64,000 nucleotides of DNA, taken from Beverwykella pulmonaria (Eukaryota; Ascomycota; Dothideomycetes; Pleosporales; Melanommataceae). Shown one piece after another: positions 20,750-31,377 of the stretch. Location of the stretch: contig BCHH01000010.1 of NCBI GenBank assembly GCA_001599595.1, positions 927,392-991,391 of the forward strand, given 5' to 3'. The position numbers were made by a program, and so were the translations under genes. Numbering within the stretch: position 1 is the stretch's first letter; each line of letters begins with the position of its first letter. Below the pieces are notes generated by a model. The model saw only the letters and a list, made by a program, of their open reading frames with translations. It was not told where the DNA came from and did not search any database.

Positions 20750-21357
20750 GTACAAAGAGCAGACCGACTCCGTCCTTCCTTTGGAAGAATTTTGGCTCTC
20801 GTATAGTGTTGGCGACATGCACGGGTGGTTGGATGTACCGTCCCAAGGACAATTTGGTACGCCGCGCATGCTCTTTCTTACAGAGCAAGGGATTCGCTGT
20901 AGCAATGCTAATTTGCGAGAAGGTGGGCGAGACAGTATATGCTCGTTAGCGTGTCTGGATGCTCAGGCTCCAGCACCTTCTCCCTCTGCGCCAGCGTCTG
21001 CCTATTCATCGATTCCGCCTCTTCGTAATTGCCTTGGCGCTTCAGCACGAGCGCCAAGTTGCTCATGCTGTCTGGATACTCAGGCCCCAGCACCTTCACC
21101 CTCTGCACCAGCGTCTGCCTATTCATTAATTCCGCCTCTTAGTACTTGCCTTGGCTCCCCAGCACTCCCGCCAGGTTGCTCATGCTTGTCAGCATGGAAG
21201 GATGCTTAGGCTCAAGCACCTTCTCCCTCATCAACCGTACTTGTTGATGCGTCGCTTCTGCCGCTGAATATTGTCTAAGGCTTTCTTGACACTGTCTCAC
21301 CCGATCTAAAAGTGAAGCCTTTGCTGTCGGGTCCACAGTGCCATCGAGTTCAGTCAC
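20750..21357 (-). pseudogene. Kinesin-light-chain-type TPR repeat relic with three in-frame stops
   Basis: Read on the minus strand in one frame: MTELDGTVDPTAKASLLDRVRQ, then TPR units QYSAAEATHQQVRLMREKVLEPKHPSMLTSMSNLAGVLGSQGKY, AELMNRQTLVQRVKVLGPEYPD, EAESMNRQTLAQREKVLEPEHPDTLTSIYCLAHLLAN, and a C-terminal HPTTRACRQHY motif. These are the TPR_10/TPR_12 repeats that end many fungal NB-ARC/patatin-type NLR-like proteins, where they act as the sensor. The frame is interrupted by TAA (21139-21141, after GKY), TAG (20908-20910, after LLAN) and TAA (20878-20880); one repeat also lacks the three residues expected before SMSNLA. No nucleotide-binding domain remains upstream. The plus-strand open frame over the same DNA is a shadow of this relic. 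Confidence 0.8.
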
Positions 21358-21696
21358 ATAGATAGCGTGTGAGAGCTACCTTGTCTATGTTTCCTTCCTT
21401 TTATGCCTGCCATATGGCACTGGGTGCCTGCTATTAGTTAAGAAAGCTTAGAGCTTGCTTATCGGGAGATCAAAATCCGCCTCGGCATACCAGGAATTAC
21501 CGACGACAATACCCTCGCTCAGCCATGCTTTGGCCTGAGTCGTGAGTCCAAATCTGTTGTCTGCACCTCACAGGCGCAGCGCTTGACTGCTCCCTTAAGA
21601 ACTTCTCTCTTCTACCTGCCCATTCACATTTATTCCATACGATTCTGTCTTTGTACTTAGCAGACACCTCCACAGTTAAACCTGCACCTAGGCTCC
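21358..21696. other. Intergenic region between TPR relic and multi-TM gene
   Basis: The NB-ARC part expected before a TPR C terminus is not visible here. The region probably serves as promoter of the gene at 21697. Confidence 0.45.
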
Positions 21697-23115
21697 TTGG
21701 CAAGCATGGCAAACAACACAATTATACACGGCTGGCAAGATGATCCCGATTTCCGCGGCACTTTCAACATTGTCAAAACTTGCCTTGGTACAGTCGTTTT
21801 ACTTTGCTGGTCAAGTGTTTGTCCAAACGTCCCAAGCCAGAAGAAAGGCTTCTGCCATAAGTTCTCTGGGAAAATCCAGCTCTTCTTTCTTGCCATCTTG
21901 GGGCCTGACTTTATTTTCATGACTGCATTGGGACAATTCAACAAAGCATGGCGCGCAAAAAAGGCTTTGCATAGGAAAGGATACACAGAATGGACTCTCC
22001 GGCACTGCTTCTTTGCCAACATGGGTGGTATCCATCTTGAATTCCGAGACCAAAAGCAGAATGGCCTATCAACATTTCCAGCAGATACCGAACAGCTGTT
22101 ATACCTGGTGCAAAATCGCTACATGAGCTTGCCAACAATCACCAAAGCTGATATCGACGACCGCAACAAAGCAGACAGTTTCACCCGCGCCATTGCCATC
22201 ATGCAGACAATATGGTTCACAGTCAATATCTTCGGGCGTATTGCACAAGGCTTGTTTATCACAACTATTGAGTTGACTACGCTATCCTTCGTCTTTCTGA
22301 TGACTTGCTGTTCTATCTGCTGGTGGCACAAGCCAATGGACATTCTAATACCTCTCACTGTTCCTGTTGATGTTGATCTGTCCGCGGTTTTGAGTGCGAA
22401 TGAGACTTCTACCAAGTCTTTTGGACACACGCCATTGAGTTTCATCAACCGAAGAGAATGGCTAGTAAGCCAGTTTTGGGCTTGCTATGTCCAGATGCTG
22501 CGCAAAATGTTGTTCCTACCACGGAGCGCTACAAAGCCCACGGAGGCCGACCATTTCCCATCGATTGACTTTGACGAACCGGAATTGAAGTGGGAACTCA
22601 CTGCTGGCTGGGCGGTTCCAGTATACGGCGCCATTTTCATGGCCGCATGGAACTTCTCGTTTCCTACAACTACCGAGCGTTTACTATGGAGAATTTCTGC
22701 CATCATCAATCTAGCAGTTCTCGCATTAGGATCCCCGCTTATACTCTGCTGGCAACATAGGTTTACCATAGCGAGTTGGCGCGACTCGCTTCTGCGATCT
22801 CTCGGTTTTAGGAAAACTGTACTTGCTCACAACACTATACACAGCCATGACAACTGCAGAGTGCTTGGTTTCTCACAGCTAAACAAGACATATCGAAATA
22901 TTAGTCATTCATTTAATTGGATGCGTAACCTATCCGCTGATAATGATCCGTCGTTATCAATATTACTTCGAGTTTGGATACCAACTACAGCGATATGCGC
23001 ATTATATTGCGTTTCACGACTCTATATTCTCGTTGAGGATGCCGTTGGGTTGCGAGCTTTGCCACAAAGCATTTTCCAAACTGTTGAATGGACTCGATAT
23101 TGGTCTATTTTCTAG
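21697..23115 (+). CDS. Fungal multi-TM membrane protein of unknown function, 472 aa
   Basis: Single exon. It begins in a pattern I know from a large fungal group: GWQDDPDFRGTFNIVKTCLGTVVLLCWSSVCPNVP, then AILGPDFIFMTALGQF, the GYTEWTLRHCFFANMGG stretch with a conserved Arg-His-x-Phe-Phe, a 'YLVQNRYMSLPTITKADI' segment and the WWHKPMDI loop. About seven to eight TM segments follow this order. These proteins are common in Pezizomycotina, often in tandem families and gene-poor areas, and none has a firm function. A second ATG three codons in is an equal start candidate. No introns are needed. Its 5' end is 340 bp from the TPR relic on the opposite strand. Confidence 0.8.
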   Translation: MASMANNTIIHGWQDDPDFRGTFNIVKTCLGTVVLLCWSSVCPNVPSQKKGFCHKFSGKIQLFFLAILGPDFIFMTALGQFNKAWRAKKALHRKGYTEWTLRHCFFANMGGIHLEFRDQKQNGLSTFPADTEQLLYLVQNRYMSLPTITKADIDDRNKADSFTRAIAIMQTIWFTVNIFGRIAQGLFITTIELTTLSFVFLMTCCSICWWHKPMDILIPLTVPVDVDLSAVLSANETSTKSFGHTPLSFINRREWLVSQFWACYVQMLRKMLFLPRSATKPTEADHFPSIDFDEPELKWELTAGWAVPVYGAIFMAAWNFSFPTTTERLLWRISAIINLAVLALGSPLILCWQHRFTIASWRDSLLRSLGFRKTVLAHNTIHSHDNCRVLGFSQLNKTYRNISHSFNWMRNLSADNDPSLSILLRVWIPTTAICALYCVSRLYILVEDAVGLRALPQSIFQTVEWTRYWSIF

Positions 23116-26100
23116 ATGTATGCACAGCCTTGCCCTGGAAATCCATATTCAACACAACAAAGTCCACGGCTACGGGATGCACGTTCTTCGCACCCCCTTC
23201 CTAGATAGATACTGGAAAAAACCACCATGGTTGCAGCACCTCGTCTAAACCGAGCTCCAAAACCCGGAAGAAGAAAGTGTCGACTGGGTAATGTCTGCCC
23301 AGACTACCTCCTCAAAAACGAGTTATCAGACTGTCCGTCAACGCGGTATAGGTACGCCGACCCCCAAATCTCACTTCGCATATTCCTAGCACCTGCAAAT
23401 GAAATCCTCGACTCTCTATGTTAGCGACAAACCCCAATATTAAGACTTTCTCCATATCATCCCTCTTCCTCCGGGTTTCCCTGACATCGCTGAAAGCCCT
23501 CACCGGGGTCTTGACGGAACCGAAATACAATCTAGAGCGCGATTGGGGTGTTGAAATCACATCTTCGACACTCTAATTGGTCCTGGAGCAGGAAGAGTTT
23601 AGGGGCGCCGTGACCTATCAGCCTTCTCACTAGTATAACAATGCCATGACGAGAGAGTCTAGCATATCACCTGGTAGGCTGCCCTAGCGCTTTTCCCACG
23701 AAATGCAAGGTTATCGATAGAAAGGAATGGATGGTTTGTCTAGTTCGCTGAAGACGGATCCGTATACGTGAGCTGTGAGAATTCTGCACAAGGATATCAG
23801 AGGTCAAGAAAGCGTTGAAGGAGGTGGGGAGCGTGGAAAGGACGTAGCGGCTGTGGATCTCGAAGATAAGATGAAGAGCTTGAGGGATGATGTAGAGTTG
23901 ACTGCTCAGGGTTCTGGGGCGTTGGATGAATGGTTGGCTGCACTCAAAGAGGTTGTGGGACTGGAATGAAATGTATGAATCGAGTTTGGCTAACATCCAT
24001 TACCATATGCAAAATACTCGTTGAGGATGTCTGTTTTCCGTATTAGCTATTCACGACGTAAGAGACAAAGCGATTAATCGAACAACATTCCGACTAGCAC
24101 TTCACGTCGGACTCACCGAGCCATGAATACAAACACCCTTAAATAGATACCGAGCTCGCTCTTTGGTCTTCTTACCATCTCTTTACCTGTTTAAAATCCA
24201 CAACGCTCCCTACGAAAGGGGGAAGCGAAATGCACGAAGCGCACAAGCTAGGCCACAAAACAGACAGCACATTTACGGTCAGAGCTGCATATCGCAGGCA
24301 TGACAAAACGGAAATCAACATGCTGTGCATGACCAAGCTCCCATCTCACTTTTCTATCAGCTAGGAGATCTAGCCAGCGGAAGTTAAAAGATCTGAGGAT
24401 CGCGGGGATCGGCCCGAATGTGTGTGTCACTATGGTGTGGTGTTCTATTCTCGCTTCGTGAAATACCAAGAAGCGCCGCTCGATAAAGGAAGCAAGATAT
24501 CCGGGGCTTGGAAAGACGTCGAGGAAAGTAATGTACGGAAACGGCTGTGCCGTTGGCTAGGCCACAATCTTAAACCTCGGCCATGTGGATGTGAAGTTCT
24601 TCAGTGCGGTTTCAGTAGCGGGCCAAAAACGGTCAGTCTACGCCTTTTCAACTCTCGACTACTATCTACGCCGTCCCACACGGTGACACAGTTGCAACCA
24701 CCGGTTGTCGGGGATATGGAACGATCTTTTTTGGACACGCGCCATACAGCCCCAAATCCCAAGTCACGGGCTCAGTTACAGAATCACATCACCTCATCGA
24801 CCCATCTCGTCCGTCTTGCATTACTATCGCTCACGGCGAGTATCATGAATATGATTTCACCTGCATCAGTACCCATGTATCATACCTTACCCTACGTAGG
24901 CATTCCGTCACTGCAACTCGAGTCATGTTTGAACACGGACTGAAACCCGCCGCTAAGCCTACGCTATCCCCAAAGTAGAACTGACAGTCGATCGATTATG
25001 CACACTAGAGTCCAGATTAGCGATGGCGCCGTGGGCGTAGGGTTGGACGCGAAGGCGACATCTCCGCATCCTCACCAACTTCTTCAGCTCAGTACCCAGC
25101 TGTGAAACCTGCTCAATGGATGGCGTCATGCTGTGGCTTCGCCGCCTCTCTTACAACAATGACAAGAAAAGAGATGGCGAAAAGATAAGCGGGTGATGCA
25201 TAGACATGGAGAATTAGATACCGATCGACAGCTGGACTGGGAGTATCGCTGTTGCGAGCCGTGAGCCGTTCACATGGTCGAGAAAAAATGCGCGTGGGGC
25301 TGGAGTGGAGAAGTTTCGAGCTGAGTGGATGAGGATGAGGGTGAAGGATTGGGAAAAGGAAAAGAAAAGAGATGCGGTTGCAGACAGCCGGCAGGAGAAA
25401 TGGCCGCTTTGAAGTTTGAGTGGACAAGGACAGTATCTGCTCAGAGGGCATGACCCGACACGGAGAACAAGTATGATTTTGGATCAGATACAACGAAGTG
25501 GTACAATCAATGGGTCTTGAATAGTGGTTGCCCCATATTAGTTATCTACAAATCTCAACTCTAGGCCAACCAAAAGAAGATGCAAGCCACATCGCGGAGA
25601 ACATAATACATAAATAAAAAGAAAATTGGTATCTCGTAATAAACATCCCCTCCCACGTTCTGAGCAAAACGCCTCCAAATGAAACCTACCTCACCACTAA
25701 CCAACCCCATCCGCACATCACCGCATTAGGGACTCCCATATCCAAATGACCCTGGCCAGTTGTCGTCAATCGCCCGTGAGGACATGTCGGTGAGAGGCTC
25801 TACCCCGCCGCTCCCATGACTCAACGGAAGCACAAAAGCAAATATGCGCCAAAACTTCGTATAGCACAGCTGTCATACCCTGTTTAGACGCGACGGCGTG
25901 AGGTAGTAGATGAAGAAGCAAAACAGATCTGGGACTCGAATGTGTGATTGGAAAAATAGGTGCGACGGTGACCTATGCAGGAGGAATCAAATCTGGTATA
26001 CGCCCCATGTGCCGCGCCTGAAACACCAAACCGCGGATGACTGAAATAGATCCGCATCAAGAGCTTCAAAATACGCTTTGGGAATCGCCGAAGAACGCCG

Positions 26101-26171
26101 TGGAAATGTTAATGAGTGTTTCGATGCTGGTATGGTGTCTAAAAAAGCTCGTCCATGTGCGATGGTTGTAA
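23116..26171. other. Three-kilobase gene-poor region
   Basis: I find no gene I can support. A plus-strand frame at 23775-23969 (65 codons, ending LDEWLAALKEVVGLE) looks protein-like and may be the last piece of a decayed gene. Frames at 24422-24943 and 25113-25493 lack motifs. The 25.5-26.1 kb part should be the 3' flank of the SAT4-type gene. Confidence 0.4.
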
Positions 26172-27638
26172 TTAGCCCTCTTCGTCCCGTTTGATAAAAA
26201 TGGGAGCGGGAGGTAGTGGAGGCAAAGGCCGATCAAGAAACTGGGTGATGCTCTGCCCTCTGCTGCGCGTCGACCATGTAGTTCGTGCAGTCCGTGAAGT
26301 ATTGAAGCTCTGTCTGTCCAGTTCAAGACTGTGCTGTTGCTGTGATTCGGCATCTTCCGTTGGGGTGAGAATGAAGTCTGTACTTTCGTGGTTTTTACTA
26401 AAAACTGACTTCAGCTCCAAGGCCTGAACTTTTGAAGGATAAGTGTCTGCGCTAGTGCCTCGACGCGCTCTACTGGGTATTTGGTGGTGGGCATTGTTGT
26501 CTATGGTGCTCCTTTGGTTTGAGGAATTCTCATTCGATGGGAAAGAGCGAGATGTCTCCTTGACTGGATGGGACGCACAAGAGCGGACCCATCGTGCTGT
26601 AGCGCCGAAACGCTTCAGAAGTGGACGCAGAGTAGCGAGGCAACCTGCAATGATTCCTGCGCCGGGCTCTATCGTAGACCAAATTGCAGCGTTGTTGGCA
26701 TTCCCTGATGTGTATTATTAATATTATTACTCCACACTGATGGGTTCTACTTACAGTAGAAATCGTCGACCTGGGTCAGGCCGTCAACGTACCAAAAGCG
26801 AACCAAAGAGCATATGCCGCCACTGTCTTCAAGTCAGAAATGGAGGTAAGGCTGAAAAGAATGTACCCACAACGCAGCTAGAGAGAGAATGAAGCCGACA
26901 GATGTCTTCGAGCGCAAATCCATGTTCGCGTTCCAAAGGATGAATATTGGGAGTATGATGAATACAAAATCTGTAAGCGTAGTACATGCAGCTTGCTGAT
27001 ACGCAATGAACCGATCCAGCGCTCTTGGAGTACAATGGTTTGCAAACTGCTTGTATACATACATATCGATGTCGGCGCCGCATCGAAAGATGCAGTAAAA
27101 GAAGGATGCAGCAGAGGAGAACACATTGATAAAAACAGTGATGTATATGATCATCAACTGCCAGTGTCTGACTACAATCCGGGCGAAGAATATGCCGAGA
27201 GAGATTTTAAGCATCATGACTGTGATTGCGTACGTCGTTTCGCCAACGATAGTCCACTGTGAACACAGTCAGTTCGGTTCCGTATGTACTGCCATTTGTG
27301 TGACTCGCCCTGGTAAGTACGACCAGATCGTGTACATTAACGACGTGCGTTCCTCCACCGTTCGCTTGGACAACTATCATAGTCGCGCAGTAGACCGTGT
27401 AGATGACCTGCAAATCATTCGTATTAGCACACTATTCTATATTAGAGGCCGTAGAGAAGCTTCTTATTACCTCAGTGAGGATTATCGTCCCATCGTCCCA
27501 TCCAAAGTTGGCGATAATGTAGGCTCGGGTCCATATTCTAAGCAAAATAAAGAGCCAGGTGACAGCGAGGAAAGCTATGGCAACGATTGACAGTGTATGG
27601 CCGCGGCTTGTTATACTTTCCGAATCGTGTATCGCCAT
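26172..27638 (-). CDS. SAT4-type fungal rhodopsin-domain integral membrane protein
   Basis: Five exons: 27638-27471, 27407-27309, 27256-26871, 26822-26755, 26704-26172; 417 residues. Seven TM segments of the fungal rhodopsin-like domain fill residues 15-285: LLRIWTRAYIIANFGWDDGTII, WTIVGETTYAITVMMLKISLGIFFARI, the QFANHC/ TDFVFIILPIFILW core, VDGLTQVDDFYW and AAIWSTIEPGAGIIAGCLATLRPLLK. The last motifs are diagnostic. Such plasma-membrane proteins have unknown biochemical roles; some relatives (PTH11-like) act in surface sensing. The C-terminal 130 residues are polar and end in a proline cluster (RPLPPLPPAP). Intron 2 (27308-27257, 52 nt) appears to be GC-AG: only a cut at AGG|GCGAGT keeps the frame into WTIVGE. 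Intron 3 uses GTGGGT. The other two introns are standard. Confidence 0.87.
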
Positions 27639-29010
27639 TGTAGTTGCAAGAAGCAGCACTCAATGGGTTCCGGCCGGCTGGAGAGGAGAAGTGACGCCGT
27701 GCTTCATGGAAAACGCTCGCATCCAGACAAGATGTGAGAGATAAAGGGTGAAGTCTAAGTAGGCTAGAAGAGACAAGAGCTTTGACGAACGACTAACGGG
27801 TGGCTGACGCCCGCGGAGAGACCTGCAGATATACTTTGGATCGATGGAGTCTGCTGGTGAGAAGGCCTGTGCTGAACCATGGTACACAAGGGCGACGAAA
27901 ACCAATTACGCCGGGCGCACCATGGTCGTCGAGATTTCTTTTTCTGCGTACCACTACATGCGGTTTCGAGATAGCGGTGATTGGAAAGGCAACGATTCCG
28001 CATTGAGCACCCTGGAGGGGACACAGCGTGGCGTTCCAAGGGTGCGTCTGGCGGCGAGATCGGCGGCGGTACCAAGTTAGCCGCAGCTACAAGTCCCCGT
28101 CTGGTGAGCCAAAAAAAGCAAACTTGGCGGCCGTCTAGGAATTGTCACTTGTCTAGACTTCAGCTGGGCCAGCCTGCTGGCGTGCATGGTGAGCTCAGGC
28201 AATGTACGTTTCGACCGCCCAGAAACGTTGCTCATCTACACAAGCGAGTGGAGGCGCGCAAGCAAGTTGTAGTGCGAGGAGACGATGAAATGGGATTGCT
28301 CGAGGAGGCTCGAGGTGAAGACTGGTTGCATATGGAGCACCGTGGACAGGACGAGATGTCAGAGGGAGCTAAAAGACTTCCCCGGGAAGCTCTAACCGCA
28401 GCTGGTTTGAAAGCGGGTCTTGGACACCTGGGCACTTGGAAGAACAGCACCATTGTGGCAAGCCAAGGCTCGGGTTGCGCTATTGAGGGCTCGGAACATC
28501 GTTGTTGTTGCGTTGAGAGGTGATTAGGGGAGAGATGACAAGCACGCTAACCTCGCACGTGCCAGGAAACATTCACCCCTCAACGACAACAAACACAACG
28601 TCAAATTATTTACCAATCTTGCCAACCATCACCAGCCACCCGTTCGACCGCGCAAATCTACACTCGCCCGTAATAGTGCAGAATCGGCCCGCTCTACAGC
28701 CTTCTCGTGCGCTTGACCAAAACCCAGACGCTCCAAATTCCCCGCGAGCCTCATTCTTGCAGCGCCTTGGGCATCTGGGGTATTGGCAATTTGCTCCATA
28801 TTGATTGCGTGCAACCGCCCTTTTCCCTCAACCCCTCAGAAGGACGAAGCGCCTGGAGAGACTGAGAGAGCTGCAGCCTGCATCCGCAACCCTGGCACGA
28901 TCGGATTCTTACTTGCGTACCCTGGTCCACTTCATCTCCCCCCCGTGACCTCACAACCTCCAACTCCAACCTCTTACCCACCCCAGCAAACATTACCCAG
29001 GACAACTAAC
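27639..29010. other. Intergenic region between divergent SAT4-type gene and APC10
   Basis: About 1.4 kb. A minus-strand ATG near 28480 opens MFRALNSATRALACHNGAVL, which resembles a mitochondrial targeting peptide, but no following exon gives a recognisable protein. A 180-codon plus-strand frame at 27981-28523 overlaps it and has no motif. The 3' part is the APC10 promoter and leader. Confidence 0.35.
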
Positions 29011-30680
29011 ATGCCATCATTGCGTCGCCGACAAGGCCCTCCGCCCCCCCAATCCGAGCCGTTCTCTGACAGCGATGAGCTCGAGGAGGATGAAGATATG
29101 GTGGAGGGCGAGGAGATGATGGGAAACGAGGGTGATGGAGTGGAAGGAGAAGATGAGGATGAAGAGGATGAAGAGGAGCCGCTTGGTAGGTGCTTTTTCG
29201 TTGTTTGTCTACATAGAGGTGCGGGGCCAGTCACTTCTCTGCTGTTTTCGTTACGAGCGTCTTGACTTCCTACGCAACAACTCATGCATCAAACCTGGAT
29301 TTTGAGCCAATATTTGGCAAGCCTGTCGGCAGGGCTCCCGGTTCCGCTACCTTTTACATTGTTTTACAACACTTCGCGCCTTTACGATTCAGCACCAGCA
29401 CGTGCTTTTGAGTTTAGCACCATCAAGCTATCTTCGCCTGTCCTTTGTCCTATCAACGTCAATTTTCATTATGTCAAGCTTTCTTCTCTCTCACCAAAGT
29501 CACCCTTAACGATTCCCAATTCGCTTCCTCTCTTACTAGACTCGCTCAACATCTATATCAAGCTTTTCTTCTCTTACTTCAGCCTAGATTTTCTTCCCGT
29601 CAAACTCTCTTCCTTAGCACCTCAATACCTTGCTTTACACAATAGCATCACACAGCCCCAAACATGAACCCCGCAAAACCCCATCACTAACACAACACGC
29701 ACACAGCATCCCCACATCACGACACCACCCACGCCCCGATCCCCCCGAACCTCCGCGAGATCAGCACCCTCGCCAGCTGGACTGTCTCATCCTCGAAACC
29801 CGGGTGCTCGATCCCCCAACTCCGCTCACCCTCTACATCCCTTTTCTGGCAATCTGATGGCCCACAACCACACTACCTAAACATTCACTTCTTCAAACTA
29901 GTCCGCATCGTCGGTCTACGCTTATTCCTCGACTTCCAAGCCGATGAGAGCTACACACCTACGCGCATTGTGTTCCTGGCTGGGAGTGGAGGAAATGATT
30001 TAGTCGAATGGGGAGAAATGAGACTGGAGCATCCGCGGGGCTGGATTTGGGCTGATTTCAGTGGGGTTGGGGATGCAGGGAGCGACGATGAGGGGGAAGA
30101 TGAAGAAGGCGAGGGCAGTGAGAGTGAGTCTATGGCGATACCGGGGCTGAATGAAGCCCTGGTCGATGGCCATGGCAATGGAGATGGCGGGTCGGATTTT
30201 GAGAATGCGCAGCCGGGGATGAGAGGACGTGGGCCAGTAGAGCTAATGGAATTCCCAGACGCCGTAGGACCTGCGTATCGTACGCCAGACACCGCAGCCC
30301 GACTTCACACTGTACACCAACAGACCACGCCGAACATTTCATCAGACCCCAACCCAACCCCAACGCTAACAAGGAACCACCCCCGCCTCCCCTTTACGCC
30401 GCTCCACCCCACACCCCGTGCGCCCAAAATGCCAGTGCTCCGCGCACACCTTGTGCAGATCAAGATCCTCGAGAACCACCAGAATGGAAAAGACACACAT
30501 CTGCGTGGTCTACAGATTTTTGCGAAGGATAACGAGGGGGGCCAAGGGGCAAGGAGGGAGGCGAGCCCAGTGAAGGCTGTGGGGATGAGGGCGGGTAGGG
30601 AGACGAGGAAGGGAGGGGGAGTGGGGGGGATGTTGGGCCTGGGGAGAAGCGGGTGGGATGTTGAGGGAAGTATCCGCTGA
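29011..30680 (+). CDS. APC10: Anaphase-promoting complex subunit 10 (DOC domain)
   Basis: Two exons, 29011-29185 and 29707-30680; 382 residues. The product is the co-activator-side subunit of the APC/C ubiquitin ligase that helps bind D-box substrates in mitosis. Exon 1 encodes an acidic tail (runs of Glu/Asp at 25-55), as in fungal relatives. The DOC domain follows: LREISTLASWTVSSSKPGC, FWQSDGPQPHYLNIHFFKL, LDFQADESYTPTRIVFLAG, then after an unusual insert of about 120 residues (179-301) the last strands VLRAHLVQIKILENHQNGKDTHLRGLQIFA. The protein ends in Ile-Arg, the IR tail that docks APC10 on APC3/Cdc27. The 521-nt intron is long for this genome and is C/T-rich, so a small extra exon cannot be excluded; phases of the two exons agree. 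Confidence 0.9.
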
Positions 30681-31377
30681 TGGCACGACCAAGGTAAGGG
30701 ATTGGCGAATAAAGGCGCGGTCATGAGGAGCCGACCCGATGTCGAACCCAGCAGTTCAGACTTGCGCACTGGAGGGCGAAGCGAGTGACAGGACGATCAC
30801 CGCCACCACAACGGAGGACTATGATATAGGTGGAAAATGTTGACTTCTCATTTATATCGAACGCATATTGGGAGCTGGACCCTTCATACATGCAGACGAA
30901 CCATTCGTACTAGTATCATCACACATTGGCCATCTTTGCACGCCATATTCAGTATTAATTAACAGTTAAAACTTTTATTCAATAGTCAAGTTTTAATTAC
31001 TAGTGAAGTCCTAATTAATGAATACAATATGTCTATCCATCTACAAAGAGACGCCTGGCCCATCCATACATACACACGTGTGAGTATGCACAGCACCCAC
31101 GACCGCGCAGCTATTGAAAGGGACCTGATCTACTTAGGGGGAAAGACCCATGCGGCGCCACCGCTATGCATATGAATATACATTCCCAAAAAAAGGCTAC
31201 CATCCTCTGCATCCATCCATCCTACACGACCGACATCGACCACACCCAACGGCCATTTTGTGGACCCTCCTAGCCGGTGAAAGGACATTTTAATAGGGAT
31301 ATTACAATCTCTAAACACTCTCTTCTTGTCTAATTCCTAAATCCTTGGAGACAACGAGAGAACGAAGGAAATAGCAT
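30681..31377. other. Convergent 3' intergenic region
   Basis: Between APC10 (plus) and the elongase (minus). The middle (about 30950-31030) is A/T-rich with repeated TTAATTA-type words, probably 3' UTR or terminator sequence. No gene seen. Confidence 0.55.

Noticed and set aside
20634..21209. 191-codon plus-strand frame rich in Pro/Ser/Ala repeats
   Set aside because: It is the reverse complement of the TPR relic; the apparent repeats are TPR units read backwards.
28200..28490. Possible mitochondrial protein start (MFRALNSATRALACHNG, minus)
   Set aside because: The first exon looks like a targeting peptide, but the donor is weak (GTTAGA) and no downstream exon gives a recognisable or long frame.
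29284..29667. 127-codon frame inside the APC10 intron
   Set aside because: Repetitive CT-rich DNA; it has no splice signals that would link it in phase with the APC10 exons.
30740..30790. tRNA-like stretch with GTTCGA on the minus strand
   Set aside because: No complementary T stem and no acceptor or D arm could be formed.
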